Shown: positions 53,486-64,000 of the stretch, one piece after another
How positions within the stretch are numbered: the stretch's first letter is position 1
Layout of the letters: each line of letters starts with the position of its first letter
Origin: Acanthamoeba sp. SK_2022b
Taxonomy: Eukaryota; Discosea; Longamoebia; Acanthamoebidae
DNA length: 64,000 nt
Assembly: GCA_027943245.1 (NCBI GenBank)
Contig: JANDJZ010000141.1
Coordinates: 1-64,000, forward strand
Direction of reading: 5' to 3'
Position numbers and translations under genes: made by a program
Notes under the pieces: generated by a model
Seen by the model: the letters and a program-made list of their open reading frames with translations, nothing else
Database searches by the model: none
What the model was told of the DNA's origin: nothing

Positions 53486-54224
53486 AAATGAGAGTGAGAT
53501 GAACGGTTGAGAGGGTATGTCCACAATTTAGGGATTGCGTACGATAGACGTCGTGCGTCTTCGCGCTCCACCTCGTCGACAAAATTGTTCTCCTGGAAGA
53601 CATCGCGCTCCTGGCTGTCCACATCGATGACGATGCTCCCGTAAGACCTGATGTCCTTGTCCTTCACCACCCTCCCTGCCCAAAAACCAATCCTCCCACT
53701 CTCAGTCTCCTCTTCGCTAGCCTGTCCAATCCCTTTTAGGTGGTCCTCCCACACGTACCACCTAAAAGGGAGGTCACCCTCTCCTGCAGGTCCTCCAGCT
53801 GTCGCGACGCCTGCGACAAGCCCACTGCGATCACCATTCCTACGACCCCATCAAACTTGTCAACGCACACGCACAACGCACACATACAAATAACACGCAA
53901 CAACTCGATGTGGCGCAGAAAGAGGGCACCGGAAAAGAAGCAAAGTGAAGTGCGCCAGGCCGCGCCGTCCTCGCCGCCGACGCACACAAAGTAGGCGTGG
54001 GACTTGACGAGGATCTCGACGAAGCTGAGGTAGACCATGACGCCGGCGGCGAAGCCCAGGCCGGCGCCGAGCCATCGCTTCTCGTTGACGTTGAAGAAGA
54101 ACGGGATCATTCCGCCGATGACCGTGGACAGTCCGGCCGCCACTGTGTAGACGAAGGCCAACACGATGTCGCCCCCGCTCGAGTCCTCCACCACAGCACA
54201 TACTCCGCCTTCCTCACCGGCCAT
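52655..54224 (-). CDS. ZIP-family metal transporter
   Basis: Minus-strand exons from ATG 54224 (MAGEEGGVCAVVED) to TGA 52655. The first exon has helices VLAFVYTVAAGLSTVIGG and LGAGLGFAAGVMVYLSF, followed by FVEILVKSH. Later exons encode the metal-site helices GLITALAIAVHNFPEGM and VTLAIAIHNIPEGI, the HNxPEG pair that defines ZIP transporters, then WQGVLYCLIAGMSMPIGAF, YAILFGLIAGIMVFISVRELIP and LFGMALMAFSLFALGE at the C-terminus. These proteins import Zn, Fe or Mn into the cytosol. The layout is of the ZupT/gufA-like type. The internal acidic loop (SIVIDVDSQERDVFQ) replaces the His-rich loop of many plasma-membrane ZIPs. A perfect hairpin covers one 5' splice site at 53757-53770. Confidence 0.88.
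53412..53484 (+). repeat. (GT)36 microsatellite in the ZIP gene intron
   Basis: Pure GT on the plus strand, CA in the transcript, immediately before the exon NMGLITALAIAVHNFPEG. Confidence 0.98.
53731..53770 (-). promoter_or_regulatory. 14-bp perfect inverted repeat over a ZIP 5' splice site
   Basis: Arms CCCTTTTAGGTGGT (53731-53744) and ACCACCTAAAAGGG (53757-53770) flank 12 bases. On the transcribed strand the upstream arm contains the exon end and the first two bases of the GTACGT donor (53758-53757), so a folded pre-mRNA would bury the donor. Confidence 0.7.
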
Positions 54225-54548
54225 CTCCTTCGCTTCCTCTCTTCTCTATCCTTAGTTCTGCTCTTCAAAATATAATTGAGTTCCTGCTGCTTTGTCACGC
54301 GAACACACAACAAGGGAGGAGTCTGCCAGTACCGTTGCGGGCGCGGTGTTGCGGCAGAGCCGGCTTCTTGAATAAATGTCCGACTGGGCAAGTGGAAAAA
54401 GCCGAGGGCGTTTATCGGAGCAGAAAAGAAAACAAAAAGAAATAAATGAATAAAGATGATGATAAAAATAGAGATTAAAAAAAAGAATCGGATTCCTCAC
54501 AAGACAACAGGAGCCCAGCTACAGTGGAAAGGAGGTGGTTAGGGAGCC
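54225..54548. other. Divergent spacer between ZIP and ATG17-like genes
   Basis: About 320 bases between the divergent starts; both promoters must lie here. The part at 54425-54485 is strongly A-rich. No other gene is seen. Confidence 0.4.
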
Positions 54549-55166
54549 ATGGAGGACCCACGCCGTCCTTCTCGCCCCCCTCAGCCGTCTCCTCCAGGCA
54601 GCGGCGGTGCGGTGCGGCACACACAACTGCCGGAAGCATCATCCTCTCCCTCATCTTCGACATCTTCTTCGGCACTCCCGCCAGGCACGATCATGAGTGG
54701 AGACGAAACGACAACCACAAAGGTCCTCGAAGAGCTCTTGGGCAAGGCCACCAAGATGGTTGCCATGTCGGAAGCCTATCTTCGCCAGGTCCGTTTTTTT
54801 GGCCTCTCCCCACCACACAAGTGCACCCCTTTTTCCCACCTACTCTTTTACATCTTTCCACATCCATCATCATCCTCTCCTTTTGGTTGCCAGCTCTCTC
54901 GCCATTTTTATTAGTGGGCTGTTTGGACTGTGGGCTCCCGGTGGTCATCCGAGTTGGGCTGGCTGGGCCCTCGGGCCGAAGCTAACCACGGCCCACACGC
55001 GGTTCGCAGGCCCAGAAGGCCATCGAGCAGGGGCGGCAAAGCTCGGCGAAGCTGGAGATCTCCCACGGACGCCTCGAACTCATTTCCGTGGAGCTCGACA
55101 AGCAGTCCCAGGTGCGGCCCTCCACCGTGCTACACAACCCCTTACCGCTGTCGCCCAATCACGAAC

Positions 55167-55220
<54 letters not shown>

Positions 55221-57302
55221 TGTGATGGTGCTCGTGTGTGTTGTGTGTTTGACATTCCAAAGGTTGTGCGTCAGCTGACGGGCCAGTTGCGGTTGCGTAT
55301 CAACGGCATGCAGCGAACGCTGCAGTCCTACAAATCGCGAAGCAACGAGGTTCATACTCCCCTGCGTGATCAGTGTGTGTGGTGTCATGTGTTGTGCAAG
55401 GCTGATTTGTGTGGTGGCGCGGCTGTATGCCAGGTGAACGAAGCGCTGCAGGCCATCTTTGAGAAGCTCAAGACGCGCCCGCTCGAGGAAGGGCTCCTCA
55501 CGAGCCAGCATATCAGTCTCTACGATTTTGTGGATAACCAAAGTGTACAAAGGCTCCAGCGGCAAGCCGTACAGGAGATTCGAGAGATGGAGGTAACCTC
55601 CTCTGCCCCTCTTGCCCTACGCTCGCCTCCATTCGCAACTTACGTGTGTTGTTGTTGTGGTGTTGTTGTAATAATAATATGTTATTTATGTTTTATTTTT
55701 TGTGTATTGTAGAAACTGCACAAGAATGTAAATACGATCATGCAGAGTGTAGATACAGCCTTCAAGGGGCTCAAGGCAGCCGCCGACGCGGCCGAAATCC
55801 GAGTCGACTTCCGTTTGTCGTACCCCACAGAGAAGGTAAGCCCCTCCCTCTCCTTTTGGCCGCTTATTTAATTATTAATTATTTTAAATTGTTTTTTTGT
55901 GCACACAGACGTCGCTTCAGTTGAACGAGGCCAATGCCATGTCCGCCATTTCCCTTTCCATCGCGTCGCACTGCGACCAGCTGCGGCATCTGCTTCAGTG
56001 CGTGGCCCACGCCTTCTGTCGACGAGTCTGCAAGCGCTCGGCTAACGTTGACTCGTTCTTTGGTGTTGGCTGCGTGTGTGCATGTGATATGTGTGCGTGT
56101 GCATGTGACATGTGTGCGTGTGCGTGTGCGTGGTAGGAGTCGATCTGGCGTCAAGCCCAAATTCGTGGACCTAACGGCCATCCGCAAGCGGGCCGAGCAG
56201 CTGCCCAATTCGCTCTCCCTGGCCTACAACCGGCTCCAACGCATCCAAGAGTCAACAAAACAAATTGATGACAGGTGCCAACCCACGACGATCTTTTTTT
56301 GTAATATTTTTCAAAGCAAATTGTTTTTGTAGTATTTAATATTTAAGATTTTTGCTTGCTCAGGTGCCTAAAGTATGCGACGACGTTCCAGCGGGCCACT
56401 CAGGTCTTTGAACAGTTTGAGAAGTTTGGCGCCGACGTGCAGGAGGTAGTCCTCCAGATCGACGAACACGAGGTAACCTTTCTTCTAGGTAGAATTTTAT
56501 TAATATATTAATTAATTCATAACCATAAATTCGGTGTCGTGCAGAGAGCGTTCGAGGAGCGGCGCGGCGAGGCGGCGTTCCTCTTTGAGGAGTTGGCCAA
56601 CCTGACCACGTGGTACGAGCTGTTCGGGACGGCCTACGAGGAGCTCCTGGTCGAGATCGAGCGGCGGCACAGCGAACACAAGCGCATGCAGGAGATCGTT
56701 CTAGCCTACCAAAAGGAGCTCAACGTGTGGTACCAAGGTGCACGTCGTTTCAAACTTCTCTCTCTCTCTCTCTCTCCATGACTTTGCCTCCCCCCCCGGT
56801 CCCTTCCCCTTCAACTCAACGCGGCCCCTTCTTTGTTTTGTCAATTGGTTGCAGTGGAGAGCCAGAAACGGGAGAACTTCTTTGAATTCTACGGCCGTTA
56901 CCTGCCGCAGAGCCTCTGTCCGTCCATCATGGTACCATTGACCGTGCTTTGTGAGTGTGTGTGTGAGAGAGTGTGTGTGAGAGAGAGAGAGAGAGAGAGG
57001 AGACCTCAACGGTAGCTAAGAAGCGCAAATATCAAAAAAAAAAAAATCGTTTTCTGCAGGAAAACGCGCCGCGCTATGAGATCTACCCGCTGCACTTCAG
57101 CACGGCGTTGCCCCTGCTGGGCAGGCGGAACGGCGGCGAAGACGAGCAAGCCACGGGTGCTGCTGCCACCACCGACGAAGACGTGGTCAGCGCTGGCGGA
57201 GATGACAAGACTGCCGACGCCGCGCGCGGCAGGTCACCAACGAGTGGTGAAAAGCGGGACAACGCCAATCATGGCAGCAGATCGCGCGGCGTTGCTGAGT
57301 AA
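54549..57302 (+). CDS. ATG17-like autophagy scaffold
   Basis: Multi-exon gene from ATG 54549 to TAA 57302; the first exon (54549-54788) has a Pro/Ser-rich lead and then LEELLGKATKMVAMSEAYLR. Later exons give a long alpha-helical chain: AIEQGRQSSAKLEISHGRLE, VVRQLTGQLRLRINGMQR, SLYDFVDNQSVQRLQRQAV, KKIRV-type helices and LAYNRLQRIQESTKQIDD. The end contains FFEFYGRYLPQSLCP and ENAPRYEIYP, matching the conserved C-terminal ATG17 signature (FxxxGxYLPxxxxPxL...PxxYE). The YDFVD motif in the middle also fits the ATG17/FIP200 family. These coiled-coil proteins scaffold the ATG1 kinase complex at the phagophore (known). A Ser/Gly-rich acidic tail follows. Membership is fairly secure; assignment as ATG17 rather than ATG11/FIP200 is not. 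Confidence 0.8.
55169..55219 (+). repeat. (GT)25 microsatellite in the ATG17-like gene intron
   Basis: Pure GT between the exons ending ELDKQSQ and starting VVRQLTG. Confidence 0.98.
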
Positions 57303-57409
57303 AGAGTCCTGTTGACTCGGCATAAAGCTCTACCTCGCTCCAATTATCTTTATTGAATAAAATCATTTGATATAAAAGCGTATCGGAACAATAACAACCT
57401 CCACAGGCC

Positions 57410-57860
57410 TTACAACTCGCTATCCTCGTTGGTGGTAAAGTTGATACGACGGTCGTGGCCGGCGGACTTAGGCGTGTTGCTCCAGAAGAAGGGGCAGAGT
57501 GGAGACGACAACCTGGCCCTGATCGTGGCCGTGTCGGTGGTGGTACCGGTGGCTGTGGTGCTGGTGGTCGTGGTGGTCCGTGCCCTGGCTGTTGGGCGGT
57601 GGCGACGATGTCAAAGTGGCGCCTCGAGCCGCGCCGTGTCAGTGCGATCCAGGCCATCGCTCAAGTCAAAGGCGCGTGTACGGTATCGTAGTAAAGCGAC
57701 GAGTTGAAGAACACGAGCCACCAGTCGCGCACGTCGGTTGACCGCCACCCGGCTGTCGGCGTCGCTCCCGTTGTCGACGTAGGCGGAAAGAGATGTTGGC
57801 CGAGAGGGCCAGCCAAAGAGCGAAATCGACAGCTTGGCCAGCAGTGGGCCTGTTGAGGGC
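57410..57860 (-). pseudogene. Possible truncated gene next to the copia remnant
   Basis: The minus strand is GC-rich and open in two frames over about 250 bases (57611-57860), for example STDVRDWWLVFFNSSLYYD in one and LAKLSISLFGWPSRPTSLSA in another, but no start or splice pattern is convincing. Coding-like texture stops abruptly near 57860 where the retroelement fragment begins. It may be the 3' remainder of a gene interrupted by the insertion. Confidence 0.25.
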
Positions 57861-57883
57861 AATTGAGCTGATATCAACCTGTC

Positions 57884-58440
57884 AGAAGGCCTGAGCCCAC
57901 CACCTATACTGAAGCTATGGCCTCTGGTGAGGCTGACCAGTGGATGGCCACCATACAAGATGAGATGTGCTGGATGAAGACCAACAATGTCTTCACCCTC
58001 ATCTTGTGCCTGCCTGGGTGCAAGCCAGTTGGAGTGTGCTGGGTATTTCATATAATTACAGTGTGGATGGCTACATTGACCGCTACAACTCATTCGATCT
58101 ATTTATCTAGTTTATTGCCGGTACTCCTTGAATGTTTTATACCTTTTACAGCAATGAACATGCTGGCATGCGCACCTCATCAGTTCGCTACCTACTTCAC
58201 CAAGCCACATGCTTCAGCTAACCTCTCTTCAGCAAACAATGTAACAAAATCACAGCATCTACTTCACACTGGGCACTACAAACCAAAGGAATAAAACAGT
58301 CAGTCAATGGCAGCTTACACAAGCACAATGACAAGTGCCACTACTGGACTGTGATGTATGGCCCACTCACAGATCATATCTTAGAGTGGAATGAAGGTGC
58401 TGCGCCTCCAATGCTGTGTATGCTTAGCCAACCTTCAGCT
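57884..58440 (+). mobile_element. Decayed Ty1/copia reverse-transcriptase fragment
   Basis: The translation EPTTYTEAMASGEADQW followed by MATIQDEMCWMKTNNVFTL and GCKPVGVCWVFHI matches the start of the copia reverse-transcriptase domain (EAxxxxxxxxWxxAMxxEMxxLxxNxTWxLVxxPxGxxxVxxxWVFKxK). A frameshift follows; the next frame gives VDGYIDRYN, the usual NxDGxIxRYKARLV continuation. Stops and frameshifts then break the sequence. No long terminal repeats are visible in the window. It is a short dead fragment rather than a complete element. Confidence 0.75.
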
Positions 58441-58651
58441 TAGTAACTGAAGGCTTGTCAGCTGATCTAGTCAAGTGATGAATTATCACACGTCATGTTG
58501 GTGAGTGTAGATGTGGACTGGGAGGTGGGCGGACTGGCCCTTGCCACGTCTGGGGTTCCGCAAGTGCTTGTTGAGTGCAACCGCGGCCGGAGTTGGCCGG
58601 TTAGAACCGAGCACAGTAGGCACTGTTTTACCTTTTTATTTCGCTGTGAGC

Positions 58652-59640
58652 TTAGCAGAGGTGGAGGTCCTTGCAGGCGCCGTGGCAGTGAGACGCACAG
58701 AAGCTGTGGTCATAAACAATACGAGCAACAATAATTAGCCACTACCACAAACGCGTTGTGTGATGAAGCCCAGTGTGCGTACCACTTAGCACAGCCGTGC
58801 AGGGCGCTCAGGACCTTGAGGATACACACGAGATCCTCGGGCCCTCCGCAGGCACTGATGGCACCGGCGATGCCTGCAGCACAGGCGGCCTTCTTGAGGA
58901 AGCTGCAGTGCTTGAAGGGCGCGTCGACCTGGATGGCCTGCTCGAACTCGGCGATCATGCCCAGCACCTGAGTGCTGGCCGTGGGAATGCACTGCGCGGC
59001 GCACGAGGCCAGCGCGGTGAAGGCAGCATTGCCCGCACTGAAGCCATTGCGCAATGAGGATCACACAGTGATGACGACGTCAGCGACATAGCAATGAGTG
59101 AGCAATAGTAAATCACTGGGAGTCGGAGAGAGTGATCGTACGCCTTGCTGGCGCAGGTCTGAAGGCAGGCAACATTGGTGGGCTCGCAGGCAGCTGGTGA
59201 CGGTGCACTCGAATCAGTACATCAGCAAAACACATGTGCGGCTGCACTCCGTGCGTAGCGTACCGGCACAGTGGAGGGCGTTGGCGCAGACAGTATCATG
59301 CACGCAGAGGTCAAGCTGAGCAGAGCACTTTTGAACGATACAGTCGTTGGCCTTGACCGCTGTTGGCCGGCGGAGATGTGAGCCATGCATACCGCACATG
59401 CTCAGCTTGCGCGCCACAAAAGCAAGGAATACAACGATTCCAAGAGCGAGTTAAAGCTCCGATCTGAGCTGTGGGCCCAAAGTGGGGCCGGGCGGACACC
59501 CTTCAAAGCGATCCACCTCAGTGGCGGGAGGTTCCCCTTTGGCGGCCTTGAGCGCAGACACATAGATAAGGGGAGTTTAGGTGTGAAAACATACCAGTAA
59601 AGGCCACAAGCACGAGAAGGAAGGCAAAGACGGCGCGCAT
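58652..59640 (-). CDS. Small secreted cysteine-rich protein, tandem copy A
   Basis: Five exons (59640-59595, 59359-59264, 59193-59142, 59037-58783, 58703-58652) sum to 501 bases, 166 residues, TAA stop. MRAVFAFLLVLVAFTGAVKA is the signal peptide. The mature protein has about 22 Cys in spaced pairs: NDCIVQKCSAQLDLCVHDTV, CANALHCAG, CEPTNVACLQTCASK, then a helical GNAAFTALASCAAQC ... MIAEFEQAIQ section and a Cys/His-rich end CFCASHCHGACKDLHLC. The pattern suggests a disulphide-bonded helical protein; saposin-like and antimicrobial families were considered but no exact match can be claimed. Copy B shares exon lengths base for base. Confidence 0.8.
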
Positions 59641-61312
59641 CGTGGTGTGTTTGTCGTTTACACTGTGTGGAAGAAAAAACAGCAACCTTCAACCCCGAAG
59701 CTCGCGGTACTACTCACTCCTGACTTTCGGGGCTTGATGACGCGGGATAACCATCAGGCGAATTTCTTGCTCCCGGTCTCCGTAATTTGGCCCGGTGGCA
59801 GCACCGAAAGAACTAATGATCGTGGTCTGCTTGCGTGAGTCAATGGTATTGCAGGAGGCAGGCACAAAATTACATGTAAGCTAAGAGCAATAGCTGAAAA
59901 TATGATATTGAACATTGATAATCTATGATCACCTATCTTACAGCTCTCCAGGAGAGCAAGTTGAACTTACTCCATCAGAGACTGGGCTTTAATCTTCCCT
60001 GATTGGTTACTCACATCTGTTGCCTGGTGGTCCCCATGCTACCCCCCATGGAGAAAGACTAGCTACAACACCCAGTCAACCAGTAGAGTACCAGACCTGC
60101 TCACTTGGTGCAGAATTGGTGGACCATAATGGTATGTTGTCAATTTTGGAAGGTAAAATGGAATATAGATCATCATATAACCTCCTCTATTATCAAATGA
60201 GAGGTCGAAAATGACTGGAGTTTTTTTGTGCACTCATTCCCAGGAAGGTGGTGCTATATGGTGAATTTAACCTGCTTCAGACCAAGTTTACAATAAGACA
60301 AAACAGGAAGGGAGAGAAACCCCTGAATCCACACATCACCTGAAACTGTTCCCTTCCAGGCTGCAAGATTCAGTCTTAGCATTGATGTTTGCCCATGCAA
60401 AGCCAATGTCCAAACATTGCTGATGAGTGGGGTAGCTGGCACATCAAAAAACTGACTCATACATGACCAGGTGGCAGGTCTATATGTGTGGCACAATGGT
60501 GGCAAGCAAGCATGTGTGTGCTGAAGGAGGTGTGCTGGCCAAACCTGCGCAATGTCATCAGCAAGGATGCAGTCAATGAGGCAGGTGCAAACACACCAGC
60601 TGCATGTGCATGACAGTGCAGCATTTAGCCATGTGGTGCAGGAGCTACACCATCAGCATGGTACATGCAAATGGGTGTGTTGCTTTAAGTGATTGCAAGG
60701 AATTTGGTGGGATGGACCAGGCAATCAAACTCAGAACCCCATGGCAAGTGCATTTTACCATTGATATCATTCTTGCAGTGCAGTGACGTTGATGGCCTTC
60801 TTGAGGTTATGCTTGCCATACCATTGCTTATACATGTGTATGCAATGCTCATGAATTGGTGATCCACATGTGTACACTGTCATTCCTGAAGAGAAAGATT
60901 TTGGGACCTGGTGTTATAAGCCCACCATCCATGTACCATGTCCATGCTCCAGGGCAATGTTGGTGTTGCAACCTGGATTCTTCCAGCACTGTCCACACCT
61001 GCACAACCATGCAGCCAAGCACATCCTTCAAGGTAACATTGACAGTCCTGCTGCAGCAGCCAGAGCTCACACCAACCTGCCTGTACCACCTCCTGCAACA
61101 GAGTGAGGGGTAATGACAGTGATGATGGTTCTTACCATGGATATCACAACTCCAACCTTCCAAAAAGTAGCCATGGCATCATGAACTTCCCTACTGCTAC
61201 ATGAATTTGCGTTGATAGTGCAACACATGTGGAGTCGATTAGACCGACAGAAGAACTGGCGTGATGTCGCTCTACAACGATGATCGCAGGTGAGATCTGA
61301 TCACCGGTGAGA
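59641..61312. other. AT-richer spacer between tandem Cys-rich genes
   Basis: The first about 200 bases should be the promoter of copy A. From about 59840 onward GC drops and only broken open frames are present, some with Cys/His-rich translations (for example 60870-61106). No complete gene or named element is recognised. The texture matches the block at 17-20 kb and may be degraded mobile DNA. Confidence 0.4.
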
Positions 61313-62249
61313 CTAGCAGAGGTGGAGGTCCTTGCAGGCGCCGTGGCAGTGAGACGCACAGAAGCTGTGGTCAACAATAATTAGCCACGCCACAAACGCG
61401 TTGTGTGCTGAAGCCCATGGTGCACATACCACTCAGCACAGCCGTGCAGGGCTTTCAGGACCTTGAGGATACACACGAGATCCTCGGGCCCTCCGCAGGC
61501 AGCAACAGCACCAGCGATGGCCGCAGCACAGGCGGCCTTCTTGAGGAAGCTGCAGTGCTTGAAGGGCGCGTCGACCTGGATGGCCTGCTCGAACTCGGCG
61601 ATCATGCCCAGCACCTGAGTGCTGGCCGTGGGAATGCACTGCGCGGCGCACGAGGCCAGCGCGGTGAAGGCAGCGTTGCCCGCACTGAAGCCATTGCAAT
61701 GAAGATGACGTGAACATGGCAGGTGGGCGATCAATAGTAAAGCACTGGGAGTTGGGGAGAGTGATCGTACGCCTTGCTGGCGCAGGTCTGAAGGCAGGCG
61801 ACATTGGTGGGTTCGCAAGCAGCTGGTGACAATGAACTCGAATAAGTACATCAGCAAAACACACGAGCGGAAATACACTCTGCGCGTGGCGTACCGGCGC
61901 AGTGGAGGGCGTTGGAGCAGACGGTGTCGTGCACACAGAGGTCAACCTGAACAGAGCACTTCTGGACAACGCAGTCGTTGGCCTTGACAGCTGTTGGCCG
62001 GCAGAAGTGTGAGCCATTTATCGCATTCACAGCTTGCGCAGCCAGCAAAGCACAAACGAATACAACTCTTCCGATCACTGGGGCCGGGTTTAGAGCTTCA
62101 ACGCGGCCACCATGGTTTCAGGAGAAGCCCGGCGATTCAATTGGTGGCCTTGGGGAGCCCCGGAAGAACATAGAGACAACGGAGTTAAGGTGTGAAAACA
62201 TACCAGTAAAGGCCACAAGCACGAGAAGGAAGGCAAAGACGGCGCGCAT
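61313..62249 (-). CDS. Small secreted cysteine-rich protein, tandem copy B
   Basis: Five exons (62249-62204, 61990-61895, 61822-61771, 61684-61430, 61364-61313) sum to 501 bases, 166 residues, TAG stop. The signal peptide, Cys positions and final CFCASHCHGACKDLHLC are the same as in copy A, with a few substitutions such as VQKCSVQVDLC for the QKCSAQLDLC of copy A, and AAIAGAVAACGG for AGIAGAISACGG. Exon sizes 46, 96, 52, 255 and 52 are identical in both copies while intron lengths differ. The gene pair is a recent tandem duplication. A role in defence, adhesion or cyst wall is possible but unsupported. Confidence 0.8.
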
Positions 62250-62719
62250 TGAGGTGGTGTTTAGTCGTCTTCGGTGTGGAACAGAAAAAACAGCAAGCTT
62301 CAACCCGTCCCTGAAAATGGCGGTGCTTTACTCATTATTCGGGGGCTTGATGACGAGAGATACGCACATCCGGTAGACCGGACTCCGGCCCAAGGCGCGT
62401 GCTGTCGTGGAATGCGAGGGCTATGGCGTGTAGCCGTCACTCTTTGCTCTTAAACGAACGTGGCGTCGATACCGCCTACCACGTCGACACCAGGCGACAC
62501 TCAAGCAATGGCTTGTCAAGTTTATGCTGTGGCCATGTCTGCACTCGGCCATGTCCTTGGCGATGCCTAACACACCAATTGGTGCTGAAATTTCGACAGG
62601 CACTCTTTGGGCCGTAAGAAGCGCATCGCCGGCTGGTGGCACACCAGACAGCACAGACTTGCGTATTGAGCAACAGAACTCAAACGAACTACTCCATACA
62701 CTTACACTTAGCACACAAG
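62250..62719. other. Divergent spacer
   Basis: About 470 bases between Cys-rich copy B and the aldehyde dehydrogenase. Both promoters lie here. No gene is seen. Confidence 0.4.
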
Positions 62720-64000
62720 ATGGCCACCAAGGGACAAGAGGAGGCAAGCGGTCCGCTCAAGCTCTTCGACCAAGAGATGAAGATCCCATCGGACAAGAAG
62801 ATACCTAAGCTGCAGACCAAGATGCTGATAGACAACAAGTGGGTGGACTCCAAGTCCCACAAGACCTTCGCCAGCATCAACCCGGCCACAGGCGAAAAGA
62901 TCTGTGACGTGGCCGAGGCCCACGCTGAGGACGTCGACTGGGCCGTGCAGTCGGCCAAGCGCGCGTTCCCCAAGTGGGCCAAGACGCCAGGTGAGACCCA
63001 CAATTGCGTGACGATCCTATATTCGTCCAATAAGAAGGCTCACAATTTTGCATGGCAACCACTCCAGGGCCCGAGAGAGCCCGGTTGCTGTTCAAGCTAT
63101 CGGAGCTGATCGAGCAGCACCAGGACGAGATCGCGGCGGTGGAGACCCTGGACAACGGCAAGCCCTACACCACGCACGCCAAGAAATTCGACCTGCCGCT
63201 GGCCATCAACACCTACCGCTACTACGCCGGTTGGGCCGACAAGCTACAGGGCAAGACCATCCCCGTGTCCGGCCCCTACCACGCCTACTCACTCCTCCAA
63301 CCTGTCGGCGTAGTGGGTTCCATCATTCCCTGGAACGTGCGTGCCAAGCATTCCACTGAGTGTGCAGACATGGTTGACGTGGAGGCCAGCAAGACTGACC
63401 GTGAGCCTCGTCTCTATCGTACCCAGTTCCCGCTGGTGATGCAGGCGTGGAAGCTAGGACCGGCGCTGGCCGCAGGCTGCACGGTGGTGCTGAAGCCCTC
63501 GGACAAGACGCCGCTATCTGCCCTGCTCGTGGGCCAGTTGATCATCGAGGCCGGCTTCCCGCCGGGCGTGGTCAACATCATCCCCGGACACGGCAGCGAG
63601 ATCGGTAAGGCCCTGGCCTGCCACATGGACGTGGCCAAGGTCGCCTTCACCGGTTCCACCGCCGTCGGCCGCAAGGTCCTCAAATACGCCGCCAAAAGGT
63701 ACACCTGTCAGACTGACCCGTCGACTGGACTTGGTTGACTTTTCGGGGCGGGAGCAGCAACCTGAAGAGGACAACGCTGGAGCTGGGCGGCAAGAGCCCC
63801 AACATCGTGTTGGACGACTGCGACTTTGAGAAGACTGTGGCGATCTCCCTGGAGGGCGTGTACATGAACGCGGGCCAGTGTTGCTGCGCAGGCACGCGAC
63901 TGCTGGTCCAGGACACCATCTACGACAAGTTTGTCGACAGGGTAGGATATCCCTGCCATGGCAAGCTATCGAACGCATCAGCTCATAACCAACACCAACA
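62720..64000 (+). CDS. Aldehyde dehydrogenase (5' part, runs off the window)
   Basis: Exons 62720-62990, 63068-63336, 63427-63698 and 63758-63941 are in phase; the gene continues past the window end after FVDR. The first 35 residues ([20 protein letters not shown]) carry no clear organelle signal. Family landmarks: [63 protein letters not shown]-binding [29 protein letters not shown], catalytic Glu in [14 protein letters not shown], and catalytic Cys in [11 protein letters not shown]. This is the NAD(P)-dependent ALDH1/2 type, oxidising aldehydes to acids. The extra Cys beside the nucleophile also occurs in eukaryotic ALDHs. Confidence 0.93.

Noticed and set aside
57187..57657. 156-residue Pro-rich minus-strand ORF overlapping the ATG17-like 3' end
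   Set aside because: Part is antisense to the ATG17-like coding tail and the rest has no start context or motif.

Overview
The window looks like nuclear DNA of a free-living amoeba, most probably Acanthamoeba (inference). The coding DNA is GC-rich, and most genes carry many short GT-AG introns (about 45-110 bases, often opening GTACGT, GTATGT or GTGCGT) separated by AT-rich or microsatellite tracts. Introns were placed by hand from splice signals, reading-phase agreement and continuity of known protein families. Exon sums were checked for most models, and uncertain ends are stated in each entry.

0-10 kb: the 3' tip of a plus-strand gene, a repeat-rich minus-strand protein with a CsbD-like segment, nuclear tRNA-Lys(CTT) and tRNA-Gly(GCC), a large receptor kinase (two phosphate-binding-protein-like ectodomains, EGF, TM, kinase, degenerate cyclase-like domain, kinase), a secreted RidA-like protein, and the splicing factor SYF2. 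10-24 kb: a very large membrane-anchored M11 (gametolysin) metalloprotease with exon-encoded N-terminal repeats, a truncated tandem copy of its 3' end, a 2.8-kb AT-richer block almost without genes, a membrane-anchored glycosidase-like protein, an orphan AT-rich ORF, and a DUF6817-like gene. 24-33 kb: a low-complexity basic protein, a KGG-repeat stress protein with an apparent mitochondrial presequence, a coiled-coil protein, and the ribosome-biogenesis helicase DBP3.

33-50 kb: a secreted-protein and peptidase cluster. A secreted beta-rich protein and two S53 (sedolisin/TPP1-like) serine-carboxyl peptidases in opposite orientation flank a divergent pair, a PLP-dependent serine/threonine dehydratase and an N-acetylglucosamine kinase. 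A secreted SIMPL-domain protein and a short-chain dehydrogenase follow. 50-64 kb: an F-box/WD-like protein, a ZIP metal transporter, an ATG17-like autophagy scaffold, a decayed Ty1/copia fragment, two tandem cysteine-rich secreted-protein genes, and the 5' part of an aldehyde dehydrogenase.

Taken together, the secreted peptidases, GlcNAc kinase, amino-acid dehydratase, glycosidase-like protein and zinc transporter suit a phagotroph that digests protein and sugar polymers, but genes here are not in operons and physical proximity alone is weak evidence of shared function. The most unusual items are the 1,802-residue M11 fusion, the DBP3 intronic repeat pair, a hairpin over a 5' splice site in the ZIP gene, the plus-strand bias of GT microsatellites, and the tandem Cys-rich secreted genes.
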